Source: Solirubrobacteraceae bacterium
GTDB taxonomy: Bacteria > Actinomycetota > Thermoleophilia > Solirubrobacterales > Solirubrobacteraceae
Direction: 5' to 3'
Assembly: GCA_030149625.1 (NCBI GenBank)
Contig: JASLHP010000054.1
Span: forward strand, 1-8,523
Length of the DNA stretch: 8,523 bases
The notes under the pieces are model-generated. The model did not search any database. It worked only from the letters and a program-made list of their open reading frames with translations, and was not told where the DNA came from. Positions 1-4,290 of this stretch are shown one piece after another. The position numbers were made by a program, and so were the translations under genes. The stretch's first letter is position 1, and each line of letters opens with the position of its first letter.

Positions 1-1062
1 GGGGCGCTTGATCGCGCCGGCGAAGCGCTCGAGCTCGGCGCCCTGCATGTCGAGCGACTCCAGGCCCTTGATGACGACGCCGCCGCCCTGGTCGAGGATG
101 CGCATGACGACGCCCTCGCCGTTGACGAGCGGCAGCGTGACCACGCGGATGTCGACGCGGCGCCCGTCGACGGTCAGCGCGAAGCGCCCGTCCTGCGGCA
201 CGCGACGCTCGGAGATGTCGAGGTCGGCCATGATCTTGATGCGCGAGACGACGCCCATCGCCATGCGCCGCTTGATCGTGGCGGCGGGCGCGAGCACGCC
301 GTCGACGCGGAACAGCACGCGCGTGTCGCCCTCCTCGGGGTTGACGTGGATGTCGGAGGCGCCCTGCTGGATCGCCTCGGCGACGATCGAGTGCACGAGC
401 TTGATCACGGGCGCGTCGCTGTCGGCCTCGTCGACCGACACCTGCTCTCCCTCTTCTTCGGCGTGCTCGTCGACGATGTCCTCGATCGACTCGTCCATGC
501 GCGACAGCCGCGCGAGCAGCAGGCTGAGGTCCTCGACGGAGGCGGCGGCGGGCCGGATGCGCCGGCCGGTCATCATGCCGATGTCGTCGATCGTCAGCAC
601 GTTCGTGGGGTTGGCCATCGCGAGCAGCAGCGCGCCGTCGTCGGTGAAGCCGACGGGCACGGCCTGGTAGCGCTTGGCGGCCTGGATCGACACGAGGCTG
701 ACGGCGCCCATGTCGAGGTCGTAGGCCGTCAGATCGACGAAGTCCAGGCCGAAGCGCTCGGCGACGACGCGTGCGAGCTGATCGTGGCGCAGGATGCCGC
801 GCTCGACGAGCACGACGCCGGTGGGCCGGCCCTGGGCACGCGCGGCGGCGACGCCCTCCTCGATCGTCTCCGCGTCGGCGAGCCCGAGGTCGACGACGAC
901 CTGGCCGATCATCCGCTGCGAGCGCCCCGTGTGGCGGGGCGGATACAGGCCCTTCTGCTCCTGCTCGCTCGTCCGCGGGCCGTTCTTGCGGCGCTCGTTC
1001 TCGACGACGTCCGATCCGACGTCCGCCGGCGCGGCAACGGTTGGCGTGGCGTAATCGCCCAT
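1..1062 (-). CDS. pilB: Type IV pilus / type II secretion assembly ATPase, PilB/GspE family (N-terminal part)
   Basis: Translating the minus strand from the ATG at 1062 gives 354 codons open to the left edge, so the C-terminal ATPase core lies outside. Residues ~50-185 match an MshEN (T2SSE N-terminal) domain with two helical repeats, MIGQVVVDLGL and RPTGVVLVERGIL. Residues ~215-340 match the GspE N2 domain: ASDIHVNPEE (235-244), FRVDGVL (251-257), SERRVPQDGR (284-293) and VVMRILD (318-324). These are family hallmarks. Walker A, the Asp box and Walker B should follow beyond the window. Family members are cytoplasmic hexamers that power pilin polymerisation; type IV pili are likelier than type II secretion if the host lacks an outer membrane. 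Residues 1-49 are polar and probably disordered. The ATG is supported by AGGTG (complement of 1069-1073) six bases upstream. Family assignment is firm; choosing pilB over gspE is inference. Confidence 0.93.
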   Translation of the reverse strand, partial: MGDYATPTVAAPADVGSDVVENERRKNGPRTSEQEQKGLYPPRHTGRSQRMIGQVVVDLGLADAETIEEGVAAARAQGRPTGVVLVERGILRHDQLARVVAERFGLDFVDLTAYDLDMGAVSLVSIQAAKRYQAVPVGFTDDGALLLAMANPTNVLTIDDIGMMTGRRIRPAAASVEDLSLLLARLSRMDESIEDIVDEHAEEEGEQVSVDEADSDAPVIKLVHSIVAEAIQQGASDIHVNPEEGDTRVLFRVDGVLAPAATIKRRMAMGVVSRIKIMADLDISERRVPQDGRFALTVDGRRVDIRVVTLPLVNGEGVVMRILDQGGGVVIKGLESLDMQGAELERFAGAIKRP

Positions 1063-1068
1063 CACAGA

Positions 1069-1073
1069 CACCT
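1069..1073 (-). promoter_or_regulatory. Ribosome binding site of the pilB-like gene
   Basis: The complement reads AGGTG, six bases before the ATG at 1062. It supports this start over in-frame codons further in. Confidence 0.5.
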
Positions 1074-1111
1074 ATCGGCATCGCGCCGAGCCCGCTTGAC
1101 CGGCTCCGGGC

Positions 1112-1148
1112 GGCTCGCCGTGTCCCCGCGCGAGCGCCCCGGCGAGCC
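1112..1148. repeat. Perfect 9-bp inverted repeat in the pilB upstream region
   Basis: GGCTCGCCG (1112-1120) and CGGCGAGCC (1140-1148) are exact reverse complements around a 19-base loop. It lies 50-86 bases before the pilB-like start, so it could fold in the 5' leader or act as a binding site. No known RNA family was recognised. Chance is not excluded at this GC content. Confidence 0.4.
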
Positions 1149-1219
1149 GATGCCGCTGCAACGGCCGAGCAGGCACACGGGCAGGGCGCGCGTCGATCCC
1201 GAGGACAAACAGGCGCTGT

Positions 1220-1237
1220 GGAATGCCATGGGATTCC
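1220..1237. repeat. 18-bp near-palindrome, possible operator
   Basis: The site is GGAAT-G-CCATGG-G-ATTCC, symmetric except for one G/G mismatch in each half. It lies between the end of the HD-domain gene and the pilB-like start, about 160 bases before the latter, and is less GC-rich than its surroundings. Dyads of this size often bind dimeric regulators, but no regulator is assigned. Confidence 0.35.
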
Positions 1238-1304
1238 TGCGAGTCGCCACGCACGCGGCGGTCTTTTGCCGACCCCTTCACACCGAGTCGGGCCGCGGCG
1301 GCGG

Positions 1305-1330
1305 TCGCGGCTCGTTCGGGGCTGCCGCGA
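1305..1330 (-). terminator. Hairpin directly after the HD-domain gene, possible terminator
   Basis: TCGCGGC (1305-1311) and GCCGCGA (1324-1330) form a 7-bp stem with a 12-base loop, touching the stop codon of the HD gene at 1331-1333. There is no T-tract. It is a plausible high-GC terminator or 3'-end-stabilising hairpin, and it suggests the downstream pilB-like gene has its own promoter. Confidence 0.4.
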
Positions 1331-2269
1331 TCAGCTGACGCCGTGCTCGAGCGCGCCCTTGACTTGAGCGTCGAGCGCGTTGAGCCGATACAGCGCCAGC
1401 GCCTCCGGCGAGGCGAACCGCTGACCCGATGCGGAGTCGGGCCCGTGGTGCAGGATCACGCAGTGCTCGAGCGCGAGCCGGCGATGCTCGTCCAAGGACG
1501 CGGGTGCGTGCCCGGCGATCACGCGCAGTCCGAGCTCGACGTGCCCGAGCAGCGCGCCCTCGCGGCTGCGCGCGATCTCGGCGCCGTACGTGAACTCGCG
1601 CGTCTTGCCGAGGTCGTGCACGATCGCGGCGCAGAGCAGCAGGTCGCGATCGAGGCGCGGATGCAGCGTGCACAGCTCGAGCGCGAGCGTGGCGACCGCG
1701 ACGGTGTGCTCGAGCAGCCCGCCGAGATAGGCGTGGTGGCCGGAGGGCGCGCGCGCCGCGCCGGGCTGGGCCGGCAGCGTGCAGGGCGCCATGCGCATCC
1801 GCTCGCGTAGCGCCGCATCGCCGAGCAGAGCTTCGAGCAGCCCCTTCAGCGCGGGGTCGTAGACCTCGCGCGCGAGATGCTCGAGGAAGCCTTCCAGCTC
1901 GTCGCGGTCGCGGTAGGCGGTCGGCAGGAAGCGCGCGGGGTCGGCGTCGACGCCCGCGGCCGGCTCGATCGCGCGCAGCTCGATCTGCAGCTCGTCGCGG
2001 AAGCGCTGCACGCGCCCGCGCACGCGCACGAGCTGGCCACGCTCGACGCGCCCGGCGAGCACGTCGGCTTCGCGGAAGGCGCGCGCGCGGATCCCGCCGG
2101 TGCTGTCGCGCAGCTCGAGCGTCAGGTACGGGGTGCCGGCGCGCGAGATCTGGCGCTGCTTGCGCGTGCACGCGAACACGGCGTCGACGACGTCGTCGGC
2201 GCGCAGCGTGGCGACGGTCTGAGGCTGCTCAGCCGGGGAATCGAGTGAGGAACGCGTGGCGGCGGGCAT
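1331..2269 (-). CDS. OB-fold plus HD-domain protein, YhaM-like 3'-5' exoribonuclease/phosphohydrolase
   Basis: This 312-residue protein has an N-terminal OB-fold (about 25-105, nucleic-acid binding type, with YLTLELRDSTGGIRARAF) and an HD domain (about 175-305). Putative metal ligands are H188 in GLLEHT, the H218-D219 pair in IVHDLGK, H243 in LGHVELG, and H274/H275 with D300 further on. The sequence HHAYLGGLLEHT followed by a late LNALDAQVKGA resembles Bacillus YhaM, a cytoplasmic 3'-5' exonuclease with the same domain order and similar length. RNA or DNA trimming is therefore the likeliest role, though HD proteins can also act on nucleotides. The ATG at 2269 is the only reasonable start; the preceding GGGG is a weak Shine-Dalgarno site. 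The gene is divergent from the PAC2 gene with 25 bases between. Domain calls are strong; substrate is inferred. Confidence 0.9.
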   Translation of the reverse strand: MPAATRSSLDSPAEQPQTVATLRADDVVDAVFACTRKQRQISRAGTPYLTLELRDSTGGIRARAFREADVLAGRVERGQLVRVRGRVQRFRDELQIELRAIEPAAGVDADPARFLPTAYRDRDELEGFLEHLAREVYDPALKGLLEALLGDAALRERMRMAPCTLPAQPGAARAPSGHHAYLGGLLEHTVAVATLALELCTLHPRLDRDLLLCAAIVHDLGKTREFTYGAEIARSREGALLGHVELGLRVIAGHAPASLDEHRRLALEHCVILHHGPDSASGQRFASPEALALYRLNALDAQVKGALEHGVS

Positions 2270-2294
2270 CGCCCCATGATGTACGGTGGTTCGG
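2270..2294. promoter_or_regulatory. Very short divergent intergenic region with a shared promoter core
   Basis: Only 25 bases separate the two start codons. On the plus strand TACGGT (2282-2287) fits the actinobacterial TANNNT -10 pattern seven bases before the PAC2 ATG. On the minus strand the overlapping TACATC is a weaker -10 for the HD gene. Both -35 regions would have to lie inside the opposite coding sequence. GGTGG (2285-2289) could instead serve as a Shine-Dalgarno site for PAC2. Confidence 0.4.
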
Positions 2295-3182
2295 ATGCAG
2301 CCCCTGATCTGGGACCGGCGTCCGGACGGCCTGAGGGCCCCGGCGATGGTGTGCGCGTTCGAGGGCTGGAACGACGCGGGCGACGCGGCCTCGAGCGCCG
2401 TCGCGTTCCTGGCCTCGGCGCTGGACGCGAAGCGTTTCGCGCGGATCGACTCGGAGGAGTTCTACGACTTTCCGGCGAACCGCCCGCGAATCTGCTTCGA
2501 CGAGGACGACCGCTCCGAGCTCGGCCAACGCGAGATCGAGTGGCCGACGGTCGAGATCTTCGAAGCGAGCGTGCCGCGCGCGCCGCGCGACCTCGTGCTG
2601 GTTCAGGGCGTCGAGCCGTCGATGCGCTGGCGCACGTTCAGCTCCAACATCGTCGATCTCGCGGAGGCGCTGGGCGTGCAGGTGGTCGTCTCGCTCGGCG
2701 CACTGCTCGGCGACGTGCCGCACACGCGCCCGGTCGCGATGAGCGGCCACGCCTCCGACGCGGGCCTGCTCGAGCGGGTCGGCATCCAGGCGTCCAGCTA
2801 CGAGGGCCCGACGGGCATCGTCGGCGTGCTGCACACCGCGTGCGCGCAGGCGGGCTTGCCGTCGGCGAGCCTGTGGGCGTCGGTGCCGCACTACGTCGCG
2901 GCGGCGGCCAACCCGAAGGCGGCGCTGGCGCTGCTGCGTCGCGTGGAAGTGCTGATCGGCGTGTCCGTCGACGTCTCCGAGCTCGAGTCCTCCGCGGCGG
3001 ACTACGAACGTCAGGTGGGCCTCGCGGTGCGCAGCGACCCGGACATCCAGGCGTTCGTCGAGCGTCTGGAGGCCGCGGCGGACAGCGAAGAGCAGATCGC
3101 GCCCGAGGAGTTGCCGTCGGGCGACATCATCGCGAGCGAATTCCAGCGGTTTCTGCGCCAGCGCGGGCGCGAGGGTAAATAG
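2295..3182 (+). CDS. PAC2 family protein (proteasome assembly chaperone-like)
   Basis: A 295-residue protein of the PAC2 family (Pfam PAC2), widespread in Actinobacteria and archaea and related to eukaryotic proteasome assembly chaperone 2. Visible hallmarks are AFEGWNDAGDAAS near residue 21, DLVLVQGVEPSMRWRTF, VVVSLGALLGDVPHTRP, YEGPTGIVGVL, LWASVPHYV and NPKAALALLRR, in the expected order. The C-terminal third is acidic and helical and ends with EFQRFLRQRG. No signal peptide or membrane segment is visible, so it should be cytoplasmic. The molecular role in bacteria is not established; a chaperone or scaffold role rests on the family name only. I chose the ATG at 2295. An in-frame GTG at 2286 would add three residues, but GTG 2286-2288 lies within both the putative -10 and the GGTGG motif. 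It converges with the secreted-protein gene. Confidence 0.93.
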   Translation: MQPLIWDRRPDGLRAPAMVCAFEGWNDAGDAASSAVAFLASALDAKRFARIDSEEFYDFPANRPRICFDEDDRSELGQREIEWPTVEIFEASVPRAPRDLVLVQGVEPSMRWRTFSSNIVDLAEALGVQVVVSLGALLGDVPHTRPVAMSGHASDAGLLERVGIQASSYEGPTGIVGVLHTACAQAGLPSASLWASVPHYVAAAANPKAALALLRRVEVLIGVSVDVSELESSAADYERQVGLAVRSDPDIQAFVERLEAAADSEEQIAPEELPSGDIIASEFQRFLRQRGREGK

Positions 3183-3205
3183 CAGCCGGCCGCGGGCAGC
3201 CGCCG

Positions 3206-3237
3206 CGTACGGCCGTGACAACCACGGGCGCCGTACG
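3206..3237 (+). terminator. Long GC-rich hairpin after the PAC2 gene
   Basis: CGTACGGCCGTG (3206-3217), loop ACAAC, then CACG (3223-3226), a 3-base bulge, and GCCGTACG (3230-3237) form a 12-bp bulged stem 24 bases after the PAC2 stop. No T-tract follows, as is common for actinobacterial terminators. It lies between convergent genes and could act in either direction. Confidence 0.6.
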
Positions 3238-3245
3238 GCCGCGAG

Positions 3246-3269
3246 GCACGCCGCGCGGCGCGCGCGTGC
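3246..3269. terminator. Second GC-rich inverted repeat in the convergent intergenic region
   Basis: GCACG (3246-3250) pairs with CGTGC (3265-3269) around a 14-base GC-only interior that can pair further. It sits 42-65 bases beyond the stop of the convergent secreted-protein gene, so it may terminate that transcript. The stem is weaker than the 3206-3237 hairpin. Confidence 0.35.
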
Positions 3270-3311
3270 TCCGCGACCGTGGCCAGTGGCTTCGCCTTCG
3301 CTAGAGCTCGC

Positions 3312-3959
3312 TCATGTCGTTTCGAGGATCGTGACTTCCGCGCCGACTTTCAGCTTCGCTTCGGTCAGTTCGATGCCGCCGGCTTTGGCTTTGCCTCCTT
3401 CCTGAGATACTTCGATTCCAGCTTTCGCTTTTTCGCCTTTGGTGTCGGTTTCGTATTCGCTGATTTCCTGTTTGCCGCTGGGCGCTTTGAGCACGAGTTC
3501 CAGTTCTGACGTGAGGCTTAAGATCGGCGTGAGCGACCCCAGCGCGCTTCCTTTGACCATGAATAACTTGACGAGCCCTTTGGGACATTCGACGTGCAGT
3601 TCCGCCGGTAACAGCCACAACCCGACGCGTTCTGACGCGAGTCTCACGAGACGCCATTCGCCGGTTATTAAGACCGCGCCCGCCGCGTCGCCTAAGCTGT
3701 GACATTCTTCGCCACCCTCGTTGCATTCGGTCAGGCTGACGGCGAACGTGTTTTTGGCGACGGTGAGTTTGAGTTTGCCCGCTTTGCAGGCCACGGACGT
3801 GATTTCCGCGGTGTAGATCTTTGCCGTGCTGCTGGTACCCGATAGCACGTTTTCGAACTTGAATTCCGGTAACGGCTGCGCCTGAGCCGAAGCTGACAAG
3901 CCGGCGCCGAGTATCGTCGCCGCCGCCAGACCGGCGCCGACGAGCTTGATTTTCCTCAT
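3312..3959 (-). CDS. Small secreted protein with four cysteines, lineage-specific family (function unknown)
   Basis: This 215-residue protein has a classical signal peptide: MRKIK, a hydrophobic stretch to about residue 22, then SASAQAQ with likely cleavage after A27. The mature part is predicted beta-rich and carries C58, C79, C86 and C125, enough for two disulfides. Motifs are FAVSLTECNEGGEECHSLGD, VLITGEWRLV and VKGSALGSLTP. I recognise the general style from paralogous secreted proteins of Solirubrobacterales but know no function. The C-terminal ~45 residues are Lys/Glu/Gly-rich with a near repeat (GEKAKAGIEVSQ, GGKAKAGGIELT). Codon use is unlike the neighbours: AAA and GAA are common, and bases 3421-3480 are 30/60 GC against 46/60 for 2701-2760 in PAC2. 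The start is fixed by AGGAG seven bases upstream. Recent transfer or a distinct expression regime are both possible. Confidence 0.85.
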   Translation of the reverse strand: MRKIKLVGAGLAAATILGAGLSASAQAQPLPEFKFENVLSGTSSTAKIYTAEITSVACKAGKLKLTVAKNTFAVSLTECNEGGEECHSLGDAAGAVLITGEWRLVRLASERVGLWLLPAELHVECPKGLVKLFMVKGSALGSLTPILSLTSELELVLKAPSGKQEISEYETDTKGEKAKAGIEVSQEGGKAKAGGIELTEAKLKVGAEVTILETT

Positions 3960-3966
3960 GTCGATT

Positions 3967-3971
3967 CTCCT
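3967..3971 (-). promoter_or_regulatory. Ribosome binding site of the secreted-protein gene
   Basis: The complement reads AGGAG (AGGAGA with the next base), seven bases before the ATG at 3959. It is one of the two best Shine-Dalgarno sites in the window and fixes the start. Confidence 0.8.
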
Positions 3972-3996
3972 GTTCGTGAATTGGAGGACGGCCGCG

Positions 3997-4012
3997 CTCG
4001 CGAAGCCGCGAG
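3997..4012 (-). repeat. Perfect 6-bp hairpin in the secreted-gene leader
   Basis: CTCGCG (3997-4002) and CGCGAG (4007-4012) are exact reverse complements around a 4-base loop, 37 bases before the start codon. In the leader RNA this would be a compact tetraloop hairpin close to the ribosome binding site. Confidence 0.45.
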
Positions 4013-4045
4013 GATCGCTCGCCCACGCTCCGCGGGCTCGCGATC
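4013..4045 (-). repeat. Two-part hairpin with symmetric internal loop in the secreted-gene leader
   Basis: GATCGC (4013-4018) pairs with GCGATC (4040-4045). Inside it, GCCC (4021-4024) pairs with GGGC (4034-4037), leaving a TC/TC internal loop and a 9-base terminal loop. It abuts the 3997-4012 hairpin, so both could stack. Confidence 0.45.
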
Positions 4046-4078
4046 GAAGCCACCAATGTTTTGCATCTTGGAACTACG

Positions 4079-4175
4079 CCGGCGGCATCCCCCTGTTTGC
4101 CGCCTGGCGTCTCCTACTCAGGAGCCGTCCGGCGGCATCCCTCTGTCTGCCGCCTGACGTCCTACTCAGGAGCCG
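4079..4175 (-). repeat. Two tandem ~48-base repeats, each with two hairpins
   Basis: Copy one (4079-4127) and copy two (4129-4175) align over their whole length with three substitutions and one 2-base gap. Each has GGCGGCA and TGCCGCC as a 7-bp stem (4081-4087/4098-4104 and 4131-4137/4148-4154) with a 10-base loop, then CTCCT/AGGAG (copy one) or TCCT/AGGA (copy two) around ACTC. Substitutions at 4092/4142 and 4097/4147 are in the loop and the third is between the stems, so both large stems are kept perfect. They lie about 120-215 bases before the secreted gene's ATG. A tandem cis-acting RNA, paired protein-binding sites, or a duplicated mobile-repeat scrap are all possible. No named RNA family was recognised. 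Confidence 0.75.
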
Positions 4176-4290
4176 CTGGCATCGGCAAGCCCGTCCGGTG
4201 TGAGTTGGCGGGTAAGCGATGAGCGCATGGAGAAGCGCGCAACCGTCACTGCTTCGCGGAAACCGCCGGGTCCGGGAGCCGGATCTTCGT

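Larger units (their letters stand above)
3960..4290 (-). other. 331-base gene-free region: structured upstream region of the secreted-protein gene
   Basis: No convincing gene is present on either strand. From the secreted gene outward it holds the ribosome binding site, two hairpins (3997-4012, 4013-4045), a less structured A/T-richer stretch (about 4046-4078), and the tandem hairpin repeats (4079-4175). The outer part, 4176-4290, has no clear promoter; TTGCCG followed 18 bases later by TAGGAC on the minus strand is a weak candidate that would start transcription inside the repeats. A small hairpin, TCCGG (4271-4275) with CCGGA (4279-4283), lies just after the stop of the nuclease gene and lacks a T-tract. 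Confidence 0.5.

Noticed and set aside
1217..1290. Possible cyclic-di-GMP (GEMM-I) riboswitch before the pilB-like gene, from GGCAAAAGACC and a later GGCGACTCGCA on the minus strand
   Set aside because: The GACGCAAAGCC element is broken by extra bases, the returning GCC of the basal stem is missing, and no second conserved stem follows. The match is too poor to call.
8..1338. Plus-strand open frames over the left end
   Set aside because: They are shadows of the minus-strand PilB-like frame, which reads through with conserved motifs to the window edge.
3279..3702. Plus-strand Phe/Ser-rich open frames within the secreted-protein region
   Set aside because: They are the complement of the Lys/Glu-rich secreted protein; no ribosome binding site or recognisable domain.
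4129..4175. CTCCTGAGTAGGAC on the minus strand, identical to a 14-base segment I recall from the E. coli rrnB terminator region used in vectors
   Set aside because: The segment is itself a hairpin, the flanks do not match, and the diverged second copy argues for native sequence rather than vector contamination.
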